Of a stretch of 64,000 bases of DNA, positions 41,251 to 51,034 are shown piece after piece. Under the pieces are notes generated by a model, which saw nothing but the letters and a program-made list of their open reading frames with translations, did not search any database and was not told where the DNA came from. This DNA is from Buchnera aphidicola (Anoecia corni). Lineage in GTDB: Bacteria > Pseudomonadota > Gammaproteobacteria > Enterobacterales > Enterobacteriaceae. Made by a program: the position numbers and the translations under genes. Every line of letters starts with the position of its first letter. Position 1 is the stretch's first letter. The stretch is from NCBI RefSeq assembly GCF_964056675.1, contig NZ_OZ060371.1, forward strand, positions 186,001 to 250,000. The letters run 5' to 3'.

Positions 41251-41829
41251 ATGAAAAAAAGTTTTCCATGTTATATACGTACAGCTGGAATAGATGAAGT
41301 AGGAGTTGGTGCAATAGCAGGGGACATAGTTAGTTCTGCAGTGATTTTAGATTCTAAATTTCCTATATTTGGACTACAAGATTCAAAAAAAATATCTTTA
41401 AAAAAAAGATTGTTTTTATATGAACAAATAGTTAAAAATGCTTATTCATGGAGTATAGGACGAGTTTCTTGTAAAGAAATAGATATTCTTAGAGTATCTA
41501 AAGCCATAGAATTATCTATGATAAGAGCAATTAATCGATTAATGATTAAACCTACTTTTATATTTATAGATGGTGTCAAAACTTTAAATATATCTATTCC
41601 TAATGTTTCAATTATTAAAGGAGATAATATTGTTGAAGAAATAAGTGCTGCTTCTATTATAGCTAAAGTATCACGAGATAATAGCATGGTGATATTGGAT
41701 AAAATTTTTCCTAAATATGGTTTTTTAAATCATAAAGGATATTGTACATCTCAGCATGTATGTGCATTAAAAAAATATGGATTTACTAAATTTCATCGTC
41801 GTAGTTATAGGTTAAAATTATATCAATAA
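41251..41829 (+). CDS. rnhB: ribonuclease HII
   Basis: Cuts at single ribonucleotides in DNA and at RNA-DNA junctions. The 192 residues (E. coli 198) keep the acidic catalytic set: Asp/Glu of GIDEVG near residues 13-18, Asp in FIDGV near 107, and Asp in KGDNI near 125. ISAASIIAKVSRD near 131-143 and YGFLNHKGYCT near 156 are conserved. The GRG motif after DEV, which reads the 2'-OH of the ribonucleotide, is GVG here (Arg to Val). AAGGAAG lies before the ATG. rnhA is also present at 55.8 kb. Confidence 0.94.
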   Translation: MKKSFPCYIRTAGIDEVGVGAIAGDIVSSAVILDSKFPIFGLQDSKKISLKKRLFLYEQIVKNAYSWSIGRVSCKEIDILRVSKAIELSMIRAINRLMIKPTFIFIDGVKTLNISIPNVSIIKGDNIVEEISAASIIAKVSRDNSMVILDKIFPKYGFLNHKGYCTSQHVCALKKYGFTKFHRRSYRLKLYQ

Positions 41830-41881
41830 ATAGAGAATTATTATACTTTTATCATAGTTTTACTATTAAGGGAATTGAAGT

Positions 41882-44800
41882 TTGGAAGAAAAGTTTTCTC
41901 ATTTAAGTGTTCATAGTGATTATTCCATGGTAGATGGAATATGTAAACTTGAACAATTAGTTAAACAAGCTTATGAATTTAAAATGCCTTATTTGGCTTT
42001 AACAGATTATAATAATTTATTTGGAATATTAAAGTTTTATAAAATTTCTCAGAAATATGGAATTAAACCAATAATTGGATTAGAAACTAAAATTATTTCT
42101 AATGATTTCAGTAATGTTTTTTTTGATATAATTTTATTAGCTTCCAATTATAGAGGATATAAAAATCTTCTCGTCTTAATTTCTAAAGCATATGATTTTA
42201 AAAAAAATAACAAAGATGTTTCAGTGGTATTTATTTTTAGAAAATGGTTAACTGAATTTAGAAAAGGATTAATAATAATTTCTAGTTCTCAAAATGGAGA
42301 TTTACTTCAATCTTTATTAAAAAATAATTATTTAATAGCTAAAAATTATTTAGAATATTATCATAAATATTTTCCTAGATCATATTATTTAGAAATATCT
42401 AGAATAGGAGAAGAAAATGAAAGTAATTATTTAAATTTGGTTGCTGATTTTTCTTATCAGAATAAAATTCCAATAGTAGCTACTAATAAAGTACGTTTTT
42501 TAAAAGAAGAAGATTTTTATGCTCATACTGTTAGACTATCTATTAATCAAGGTATAAGTATTTACGATAAAAATTTTAAAAATAGTTATACAGAAAAACA
42601 ATATTTTCGATCGCAAGATAAAATGTGTCTTCTTTTCAAAGATATCCCGGAAGTTTTAGTAAATAGTATAGAAATTGCAAAACGTTGTAACGTTGTATTA
42701 AAACAAAAGAAAAAATTATTACCTGTTTTTTATAACAAAACTATTTCTGAAGATAAGCTTTTAATTAAAATTTCTAAGAAAGGATTAGAAGAAAGATTAA
42801 AATTTATTTTTCCAAATAAAGAAAAAAGAATAAGTATGAGTAAAAAATATTTTAATCGATTAAATAACGAATTAAATATTATTAATCAAATTGGTTTCCC
42901 GGGATATTTTTTAGTAGTTATGGAATTTATAAATTGGTCAAAAAAAAATGATATACCAGTTGGACCTGGTAGAGGATCAGGAGCAGGTTCTTTAGTAGCT
43001 TATGCATTAAAGATTACAGAATTAGATCCTATAAAGTTAAATCTATTATTTGAAAGATTTCTTAATCCAGAACGTATTTCTATGCCGGATTTTGATATTG
43101 ATTTTTGCATGGATAGGAGAGATGAAGTAATTAAACATGTATCAAAGATTTATGGAAAGGAATTAGTATCTCAAATAATAACCTTTGGAACTATGACAGC
43201 GAAGTCGGTAGTCAGAGATGTTGGTAGAGCATTTGGATATCCATATGGTTTTATGAATAGTATTTCTAAGTTAATTCCATTAGATCCTGGAATATGTTTA
43301 GATTCAGCATTAAAAATATCGAATGAATTAAGTGAGTTATATAAAATTAATTCTGATGTTCGTCATATTATTTTTATAGCTAAAAAGTTAGAAGGATTGA
43401 TAAAACATGTAGGAAAACATGCTGGAGGAGTGATTATAGCTCCAAAAAAAATTTTTAAATTTTCTCCATTATATTGTGATTCATTTGGAAAAAATTTGAT
43501 TACTCAATTTGATAAAGATGATTTAGAGCGAATAGGTTTAGTTAAATTTGATTTTTTAGGATTAAAAACTTTAACTATTATTCACAATACAGTTAAGATT
43601 ATAAATAAAGAAAGAAAAACATTATACGAACAGTGTATAGATATGAAAGGAATCTCTTTAAAAGATAAGAAAGTATTTAATTTTTTACAACAATCGAATA
43701 CTGTTGGTATATTTCAGTTAGAATCTAGTGGTATGAAAGATCTTATTTTGCGTTTAAAGCCAGATTCATTTGAAGATTTAATAGCTTTAATAGCTTTATT
43801 TCGTCCAGGACCATTGCAGTCTGGAATGGTGGATAATTTTATTAATAGAAAAAATGGTAAAGAAAGAATTTCTTATCCAATAGAAAAACTAGAACACGAT
43901 TTGTTGCGTCCAATATTAAAATCGACATATGGAATAATTTTGTATCAAGAACAAGTTATGAAAATAGTTCAAGTATTAGCTGGTTATACTTTAGGAGCTG
44001 CTGATATTTTAAGACGAGCGATTAGCAAGAAAAAAATATTAGAAATGAAAAAGCAGAGATCTATTTTTTTACATGGAGCAAAAAAGAATAACATTAGTAC
44101 GTTATTTGCAGAAAAAATATTTAGTTTATTAGAAAACTTTGCCGATTATGGTTTTAATAAGTCTCACTCTGCAGCATATGCTTTTATTTCGTATCAAACA
44201 TTATGGTTAAAAACATATTATCCAGCATATTTTATGGCATCAATTATGAGTTCAGAAATAGATAACACAGAAAGAATTGTCACTTTAGTTAACGAAGTAA
44301 AAAGAATGAATATTGCAATAGTTCCTCCTAGTATAAAATATAGTGAATATTTTTTTTATGTTAATAAAAACAACCATATAGTTTATGGTATGGGTGCTAT
44401 AAAAGGAGTTGGAAAAACTGCTATAAATTCAATAGTAGAAATGAGGAAAAAATATAAGCAATTTTCTAGTTTTTTTGATTTATGTATAAAAATAGATCAT
44501 AAAAAAATTACTAAAAAAATTTTAGAAAAGTTGATTATGTCAGGAGTTTTAGATGCGTTTAATAGAAGTAGAATAGAATTATTAAGACAGTTAAATTATG
44601 TTTTTCGTTCATCTGTTAAGTATTTAGAATACCGAATGTTGAAACAAAAAAGTTTGTTTGGTTCACTTTCGAATGAGTTAAAGGTGTTAAATAAAAGTGA
44701 TGTTAAAAGTAAGCATTTATTAGTTTTAAAAAAAGATATATATATGTATGAGTATGAAACTTTAGGTTTTTATTTGACTAATCATCCAGCACGTAGATAT

Positions 44801-45388
44801 TCTAGAGAAGTAAAAAGATATATCAAAGATATTTCTTTTACCACAAGTAAAAATTTCTTTGATAAAAAGAAAGAAATTTCTTTATTTGGAGTAATTATAT
44901 CTGTAAATAAAAGAATAGATAAAAATAATAAGATGTATATTACTTTCGTTTTAGATGATTATTATGGAAGGATTGGAATAGTAATCTTTAGCAAGTTTGT
45001 AAAAGATAATGAAAAATATATTAAGAATAATCATGTGATATATGTTAATGGATTTGTAAAGTTTGATTTGTATTCAAATAAACAAACATTTATAGCCACT
45101 TCTTGTAATTCTATAGTAGGTTTAAGAGAAAAGCACGTTGATTTTATAAAATTAATTATACATGAAAAAAATGTAAGTAATTTAATATTAGATAAGTTAT
45201 ATATTATTTTAAAAAAGTATAATACAGGAATTATACCAGTGTATATATACTATTTTAAAGACAAAAGTTTTACGAAGTTGTTTTTAGGAAAAGATTGGAA
45301 TGTATGTCCTGTAGATGAATTATTTAATGATTTAAAATTTATTTTAGGAAAAGGTAATATAAAGTTAAAATGTAAAAATTTATATTGA
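41882..45388 (+). CDS. dnaE: DNA polymerase III alpha subunit
   Basis: Replicative polymerase. The 1168 residues (E. coli 1160) align throughout: PHP domain LSVHSDYSMVDG near 8-19, polymerase PVGPGRGSGAGSLVAY near 358-373, metal-binding Asp pair in MPDFDIDFCMD near 400-410, third Asp in KFDFLGLKT near 557, and HAGGV near 515. FNKSHSAAYAF follows near 760, then OB fold and tau-binding C-terminus. The start is TTG at 41882 with AGGG about ten bases upstream; no ATG fits the conserved N-terminus. The beta-binding motif near residue 920 reads QKSLFG, close to the consensus. Confidence 0.96.
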   Translation: MEEKFSHLSVHSDYSMVDGICKLEQLVKQAYEFKMPYLALTDYNNLFGILKFYKISQKYGIKPIIGLETKIISNDFSNVFFDIILLASNYRGYKNLLVLISKAYDFKKNNKDVSVVFIFRKWLTEFRKGLIIISSSQNGDLLQSLLKNNYLIAKNYLEYYHKYFPRSYYLEISRIGEENESNYLNLVADFSYQNKIPIVATNKVRFLKEEDFYAHTVRLSINQGISIYDKNFKNSYTEKQYFRSQDKMCLLFKDIPEVLVNSIEIAKRCNVVLKQKKKLLPVFYNKTISEDKLLIKISKKGLEERLKFIFPNKEKRISMSKKYFNRLNNELNIINQIGFPGYFLVVMEFINWSKKNDIPVGPGRGSGAGSLVAYALKITELDPIKLNLLFERFLNPERISMPDFDIDFCMDRRDEVIKHVSKIYGKELVSQIITFGTMTAKSVVRDVGRAFGYPYGFMNSISKLIPLDPGICLDSALKISNELSELYKINSDVRHIIFIAKKLEGLIKHVGKHAGGVIIAPKKIFKFSPLYCDSFGKNLITQFDKDDLERIGLVKFDFLGLKTLTIIHNTVKIINKERKTLYEQCIDMKGISLKDKKVFNFLQQSNTVGIFQLESSGMKDLILRLKPDSFEDLIALIALFRPGPLQSGMVDNFINRKNGKERISYPIEKLEHDLLRPILKSTYGIILYQEQVMKIVQVLAGYTLGAADILRRAISKKKILEMKKQRSIFLHGAKKNNISTLFAEKIFSLLENFADYGFNKSHSAAYAFISYQTLWLKTYYPAYFMASIMSSEIDNTERIVTLVNEVKRMNIAIVPPSIKYSEYFFYVNKNNHIVYGMGAIKGVGKTAINSIVEMRKKYKQFSSFFDLCIKIDHKKITKKILEKLIMSGVLDAFNRSRIELLRQLNYVFRSSVKYLEYRMLKQKSLFGSLSNELKVLNKSDVKSKHLLVLKKDIYMYEYETLGFYLTNHPARRYSREVKRYIKDISFTTSKNFFDKKKEISLFGVIISVNKRIDKNNKMYITFVLDDYYGRIGIVIFSKFVKDNEKYIKNNHVIYVNGFVKFDLYSNKQTFIATSCNSIVGLREKHVDFIKLIIHEKNVSNLILDKLYIILKKYNTGIIPVYIYYFKDKSFTKLFLGKDWNVCPVDELFNDLKFILGKGNIKLKCKNLY

Positions 45389-45466
45389 TTTTTCTATACA
45401 GCAATAAAAACAAATTAATAATTGAGATTAGTTTATTTAATTTTTTTTAAATATACTATATATTTT

Positions 45467-47197
45467 TTAAATAATTTGTTGTTTTATAAATTTTAAAACA
45501 TTTTTTATAGAAATAAGAATATTGTTTTTTTCTCTTCTATTTTTGTATTCAATTTTTCCTTTTAAAATATGAGTTTTTTTTATTATAAGTATGTGGGGAA
45601 TACCGATAAGTTCTATTTCAGAAAACATTTTTCCTAAATATTCTTTTCGGTTATCGAGTATAGTATCAATTTTGTTCTTTTTTAATTCTATATATATATT
45701 GTTACTAGTATTTTTAACAGTATTAGATTTATGAAAATTAATAGGTATTATAGCAACGTGAAAAGGTGCAATAGAATTCGGCCATATAATTCCATATTTA
45801 TCATGGTGTTGATCTATAATAGTTGCTATTAATCTAGTTATTCCTATTCCATAACATCCCATTTTTAAAAAAATATCTTTTTTATCTTTATTTTTTATAG
45901 AAAAATTTAATTTTTTTGAATAAATTGAACCAATTTTAAATATGTGAGCTATCTCTATTGATGGAGAAATAGTTATTTTTTTTGTTATGTTTTTAGGATC
46001 ATTATCATCTTTTTCTATATTTCTTATATCTTCTATATAAGGTTTTTTTAAATCACGAATCCAGTTTACTCCAGTAAAAAAATAATTTTCAGCATTTGCT
46101 TTTACAGAAAAATTTTTCATTTTTGCTACTTCTATATCAGAAATTATAGGAATAGTTAATCCAATAGGTCCGATGGTATTGACGTCACTTACTCCTGTAA
46201 GATTAAAAATTTCTTTTTTTGTAGCTAATATTATAGGAGAAGAAAACAAAGTTAAATTTTTAATTTTAGTTAAATTTAATTGACGATTCTTTTTTATGAG
46301 TAAAGTGATAAAACATAATTTTTTACCAGAAAAATATTTAGCTATAAATGTATCTACTAAATTTGGAATGGAACAATTTTTTATTTTTTGAATATATATT
46401 TTATTTAATTTTTGAAATAATGTTTTATTTTTTAATAAATAATTATTTTGATTAATATTAAATTGATTATTTTCACTATTTTTTATAGTAGCGACTTCTA
46501 CGTTTGCAGCGTAGTTAGAATCTTTAGAAAACGCAATTTTATCTTCTCCAGAACTTGAAATTGCTTGAAATTCATGAGAAATATTTCCTCCCATATTATT
46601 TGAACTTGCTTCAACTATTTTAAAATTAATATTCATTAATTTAAATATTTTAGAATATGTTTTATACATGATTTTATAGGTTTTATCTAAACAACTTGAA
46701 TTTAAATGAAAAGAATAAGCGTCTTTCATTAAAAATTCACGTGTTCGTATAGCTCCGAATCGTGGTCTAATTTCATCTCTAAACTTTGTTTGTGTTTGAT
46801 ATAAGACAATAGGTAATTGTTTATAAGAATTTATTTCTTGCTTAAGTAATAATGTTATTAATTCTTCATGAGTAGGACTTAATATAAATGTTTTATTTCT
46901 TCGATCATGTATTTTTAATAATTCTTTTCCGTAAGTATTTATCCTTCCACTATTTTTCCATATTTTACTTGGTTGTAATATAGGCATGCTAATTTCGATT
47001 GCATTTTTTTTATTTAATTCTTTTTGAATTATTTTTTGAATTTTTTTTATAACTCTCATTCCAGTTGGCAACCAAGTATATAATCCTGAAGAGATTTTTC
47101 TAATAATTCCTGCTCTTAACATTAATCGGTTACTAATTGTATCAGTTTGATCAGACACTTTTTTTAAAGTATAGAGTAAATAATTGTTTGTTTTCAT
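45467..47197 (-). CDS. proS: prolyl-tRNA synthetase
   Basis: Class II synthetase with editing insertion. The 576 residues (E. coli 572) include motif 1/2 segments (GLYTWLPTGMRV near 37-48, TKFRDEIRPRFGAIRTREFLMKDAYSFH split around residues 137-160) and motif 3 GCYGIGITRLIAT near 442-454. The editing domain between about 225 and 395 is present but strongly Lys/Asn/Ile-biased. The C-terminal anticodon domain ends VLKFIKQQII. Converges on dnaE. Confidence 0.95.
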   Translation of the reverse strand: MKTNNYLLYTLKKVSDQTDTISNRLMLRAGIIRKISSGLYTWLPTGMRVIKKIQKIIQKELNKKNAIEISMPILQPSKIWKNSGRINTYGKELLKIHDRRNKTFILSPTHEELITLLLKQEINSYKQLPIVLYQTQTKFRDEIRPRFGAIRTREFLMKDAYSFHLNSSCLDKTYKIMYKTYSKIFKLMNINFKIVEASSNNMGGNISHEFQAISSSGEDKIAFSKDSNYAANVEVATIKNSENNQFNINQNNYLLKNKTLFQKLNKIYIQKIKNCSIPNLVDTFIAKYFSGKKLCFITLLIKKNRQLNLTKIKNLTLFSSPIILATKKEIFNLTGVSDVNTIGPIGLTIPIISDIEVAKMKNFSVKANAENYFFTGVNWIRDLKKPYIEDIRNIEKDDNDPKNITKKITISPSIEIAHIFKIGSIYSKKLNFSIKNKDKKDIFLKMGCYGIGITRLIATIIDQHHDKYGIIWPNSIAPFHVAIIPINFHKSNTVKNTSNNIYIELKKNKIDTILDNRKEYLGKMFSEIELIGIPHILIIKKTHILKGKIEYKNRREKNNILISIKNVLKFIKQQII

Positions 47198-47663
47198 CTT
47201 TTTCTCAGGTTATGTTAAAGATGCATGAATGATTTATAGTAGACTATGTGTATTTAGTGAATTTTTTGTATTTTTTATATAAAACAATTTTCGATATAAT
47301 GAATGCTTTATTTTAGAAACATTCTTAAATAGTTGTTAAGAATGCATATATGTGTTATTTAATGTGTATATATTACATAATTCAGTAAAATAATATACAA
47401 TTTTAGAATTGATTATAGTTAATATGTCAAAATAAATTAAATTATATAAATATTTTATAGTTTTATTACTAAAAAAAAAGTAAGTAAATTTAGTATTATT
47501 TAATTTCAATAGTATAAAATTTTTTATAGTTTAAGGTGTAAATGAGAGTAAAAATTAAATAAAACTTAATTAGTATATATATATAATTTATATATCATAT
47601 AAAGATTTGATAACAGACATATTAATAATATAATATATTATACAAACAGATAAGGCTAATACA
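47198..47663. other. divergent intergenic region proS / flhB
   Basis: 466 AT-rich bases, no gene recognised. Promoters for both flanking operons must lie here. A short TATATATATAA block near 47575-47590 is simple sequence. Confidence 0.4.
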
Positions 47664-48785
47664 TTGTCATACGATGGAAATGAAAATAGAACTGAAAACG
47701 CTACTGTTCATAGAATAAAAAAAGCACTTGAAAAAGGAAATAATAGTTATTCTAGCGAATTAAACTCGATATTAGTACTAAGTTTTTATTTTTTTATTCT
47801 ATGGTTTTTTAAAATAGAAATAATTAATAATTTATTAGATATAATTAATCAATATTTAATTTTTGATCATAACATTATTTTTTATGAAATTGATGTATTT
47901 TCATCCAGTATTTTTTTATGTAAAAAAATAATAAGAACAATTTTACCATTATTTATAGGTATTTTTTTAATATCTTATATTTCTCCAGTGATTTTTAGTA
48001 ATTTTATTATAAAGTTTCGATTTATAAAATTTAGATTAAATATTTTAAATATTTTTTTAGGAGTTAAAAATATTTTTTCTATTAATTCATTTATAGAGTT
48101 ATTGAAAATAGTATTGAAAGTATTTTTTGTTATTGTTTTTATAATGTTTTATTTGTTTTTTAATAATGTAAATTCGCAAAGTTTTTTATGTTTATCAACA
48201 TACGAACCAATAAATGGTTTTATTTTTTCTTTTACTCTGATAGAAAAATGTGTTTTTTTATGTATGTTAAGTTTTATTCCAGTGGTTACATTAGATTTTT
48301 TTTGGAAAAAGTTTATTTTTTTTGAACAAATAAAGATGTCTAAAGAAGAAGTTAAAGAAGAATATAAAGAAATACATGGAAATCCAGAGATAAAATCAAG
48401 AATTAGAAGGGCTATGAAAATAGCTATACGGAATAAAATTACATCTAATGTTGCTAAATCAGATGTAATTATTACTAATCCATTACATTATGCTATTGCT
48501 ATACAATATAATGAGATGACAATGGAGGCTCCAATTGTAGTTTCTAAAGGAAAGGGAATATTAGCTTTTAAAATAAAAAATATAGCTAAAAAGAATAAAA
48601 TACCTATTTTCGAATGTGTAAAATTAGCTAGATCTCTGTATTATACTTCTGAAATAGGTGATCGTGTACCATGGACGTTGTATGCTATATTAGCAGAAAT
48701 ATTGGCATGGGTGTGGAAGTTAAAAAAATGGAAGAAAGAAGGTGGTGTATATCCTGAAAAACCTGCAAGTTCATTTACTATATAA
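47664..48785 (+). CDS. flhB: flagellar export apparatus protein FlhB
   Basis: Membrane component of the type III export gate that switches substrate specificity. The 373 residues (Salmonella 383) start at TTG 47664 with AAGG upstream; NENRTENATVHRIKKALEKG matches the family N-terminus. Four hydrophobic segments lie at about 35-55, 90-110, 150-170 and 190-215. The cytoplasmic domain carries KMSKEEVKEEYKE and, at the self-cleavage site, NPLH near residues 269-272 where the family has NPTH. In Buchnera, flagellar basal bodies without filaments are known to stud the cell surface, and this gene belongs to that machinery. Confidence 0.94.
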   Translation: MSYDGNENRTENATVHRIKKALEKGNNSYSSELNSILVLSFYFFILWFFKIEIINNLLDIINQYLIFDHNIIFYEIDVFSSSIFLCKKIIRTILPLFIGIFLISYISPVIFSNFIIKFRFIKFRLNILNIFLGVKNIFSINSFIELLKIVLKVFFVIVFIMFYLFFNNVNSQSFLCLSTYEPINGFIFSFTLIEKCVFLCMLSFIPVVTLDFFWKKFIFFEQIKMSKEEVKEEYKEIHGNPEIKSRIRRAMKIAIRNKITSNVAKSDVIITNPLHYAIAIQYNEMTMEAPIVVSKGKGILAFKIKNIAKKNKIPIFECVKLARSLYYTSEIGDRVPWTLYAILAEILAWVWKLKKWKKEGGVYPEKPASSFTI

Positions 48786-48813
48786 TTTTTTATAAAGAAA
48801 AAGAGTTAGGCCT

Positions 48814-50928
48814 ATGTTTAATTTTTTTAAATTAAAGAACAGTATTAATGCATTAAAAAAATCTAATTATATATCCTGGAATTTGTTATCTGGACCGATT
48901 TTATTGTTAATGATTTTATCTATGATGGTACTTCCTTTACCTCCATGGATATTAGATTTATTTTTTACTTTTAATATAGTGTTATCAATTATAATAATAT
49001 TAGTAAGTATGTTTAATACAACAACTCTAAACTTTTCGTCTTTTCCAACAGTTTTGCTTTTTTCGACGTTATTACGTTTAGGCTTAAACGTAGCTTCTAC
49101 TAGAATTATTTTACTGGAAGGTCATACTGGATCTGGATCAGCTGGAAATGTTATACAATCGTTTGGTCATTTTTTAGTAGGAGGAAATTTTGCTATAGGA
49201 ATGATAGTATTTGTTATATTAGTTGTCATTAATTTTATGGTTATCACAAAAGGAGCAGGTCGTGTTGCAGAAGTAGGAGCTAGGTTTGCTTTAGATGGCA
49301 TGCCAGGAAAACAAATGGCAATAGATGCTGATTTAAATGCAGGTTTAATTGGTGAAGCAGAAGCTAAGAGAAGAAGACTTAAAGTAGCTTGTGAAGCGGA
49401 TTTTTATGGATCAATGGATGGAGCTAGTAAATTTGTTCGAGGAGATGCTATAGCTGGAATTTTAATTATGATTATTAATATAATAGGAGGTTTAGTTGTA
49501 GGAGTTGTTCAACATGGTTTATCTTTGAAAGAAGCAGCAGAAGTATATACGTTGTTAACTATTGGAGATGGATTAGTAGCTCAAATTCCAGCTTTAGTAA
49601 TTTCTACTGCTGCTGGAGTGATAGTGACTCGTGTTACTACTAAAAAAAATGTTGGAGAACAGATGATAGGTGAGTTATTTAATAATCCGCAAGTTATTTT
49701 ATTAAGTGGATTAGTACTCGGTATTTTAGGTTTAGTTCCAGGTATGCCTAATTTAGTTTTTTTATGTTTTACTGGATTTCTTTTTTTATTATCATATTAT
49801 TTATACAGTACTGGTATTAATCAATCACATTTTTCGTTTTACGAACAATTTAAAAAAAGTAAAAGATCTTTTTATTTAAAAGAAGTATCTTGGGATGATG
49901 TACGATTAGAAGATCCTATTGGAATAGAATTAGGAAGTAGTTTAATTTATATAGTAGATGAAAGCAAAAAAAATAATTTATTAATTAAAATTAGAGGAAT
50001 AAGAAAAAAAATTGCACAAAAAATTGGATTTTTACCACCTGTAGTTCATATACAAAATAATCATAATTTGCCTAATTCATGTTATCAAATATTTTTAAAA
50101 GGGATAAAAGTAGTTAAGGAATATGCATTTTATAATAAATTATTAGCTATTAATACTGGAAATGTTAAGAAAGTTTTAACAGAAAAAATAGTTAAAGAGC
50201 CTATTTTTGGAATGCCGGCATGTTGGATAGATCAATCATTGCAAATAAAGGCGAAAAACAGTGGATATTCTATCGTAGATCCAGTTTCTTTAGTAGCGAC
50301 ACATTTACATTATATTATAAAAAAAAATTTACATGAGTTATTTGGTCGACAAGAGGCACAAAAACTTTTAGATAGAGTAAGTAAAGTGTCTCCAAAATTA
50401 GTAGAAGAATTTATTCCTAATATTATTACGTTAACATCTTTTCATAAAATATTAAAAAACTTATTAGTTGAGAATGTTTCAATTAGAGATATGATAACAA
50501 TTATTGAAACAATAATAGAAAATGTAAATGTTCAAAATAATGTTAAAGAATTAACGTCTTACGTTCGGATATCTTTGAGGAAGTCTATACTTCAAAAAAT
50601 ATACAAAGATGAAAAAAATATACAAATACGTGTTTTAGATATAAAGTTAGAAAATATTTTACTACAGTCTATTCATCCTGATAGTTATGTAATTGAACCT
50701 GGATTAGCTGATTATTTAATAAAAGATCTTACGCGTTCTATTTTAGATAAAAAGATAACAAGTAAAAATATTGTATTAGTAGTAAAACATTCTTTAAGAA
50801 GCTTTCTGTCAAATTTTTTAAGACCTTATTTTGAAGATTTAAATGTTCTTTCTCAGTTAGAAATAGGAGATCAAAAAAATATACAAATTATTGATATAAT
50901 CGGAACAAATTTAAACAGAAATAAATAA
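48814..50928 (+). CDS. flhA: flagellar export apparatus protein FlhA
   Basis: Nonameric gate of the flagellar type III export system. The 704 residues (Salmonella 692) show about eight membrane segments in the first 340 residues, the FHIPEP-type cytoplasmic loop GMPGKQMAIDADLNAGLI near 163-180 followed by GEAEAKRRR, and a large cytoplasmic domain (about 365-704). It lies 28 bases after flhB, as in E. coli. The membrane half is far more conserved than the cytoplasmic half. No flagellin or chemotaxis gene occurs in this window. Confidence 0.96.
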   Translation: MFNFFKLKNSINALKKSNYISWNLLSGPILLLMILSMMVLPLPPWILDLFFTFNIVLSIIIILVSMFNTTTLNFSSFPTVLLFSTLLRLGLNVASTRIILLEGHTGSGSAGNVIQSFGHFLVGGNFAIGMIVFVILVVINFMVITKGAGRVAEVGARFALDGMPGKQMAIDADLNAGLIGEAEAKRRRLKVACEADFYGSMDGASKFVRGDAIAGILIMIINIIGGLVVGVVQHGLSLKEAAEVYTLLTIGDGLVAQIPALVISTAAGVIVTRVTTKKNVGEQMIGELFNNPQVILLSGLVLGILGLVPGMPNLVFLCFTGFLFLLSYYLYSTGINQSHFSFYEQFKKSKRSFYLKEVSWDDVRLEDPIGIELGSSLIYIVDESKKNNLLIKIRGIRKKIAQKIGFLPPVVHIQNNHNLPNSCYQIFLKGIKVVKEYAFYNKLLAINTGNVKKVLTEKIVKEPIFGMPACWIDQSLQIKAKNSGYSIVDPVSLVATHLHYIIKKNLHELFGRQEAQKLLDRVSKVSPKLVEEFIPNIITLTSFHKILKNLLVENVSIRDMITIIETIIENVNVQNNVKELTSYVRISLRKSILQKIYKDEKNIQIRVLDIKLENILLQSIHPDSYVIEPGLADYLIKDLTRSILDKKITSKNIVLVVKHSLRSFLSNFLRPYFEDLNVLSQLEIGDQKNIQIIDIIGTNLNRNK

Positions 50929-51034
50929 ATTTAGTATCAATAACAAGTTTTAAAATAAATTAAATATAAAGTATTATTCTTGGTACAGTTTAGAATTTTA
51001 TATTTTAAATAAAAGACATTTTATTAGAAATAGA

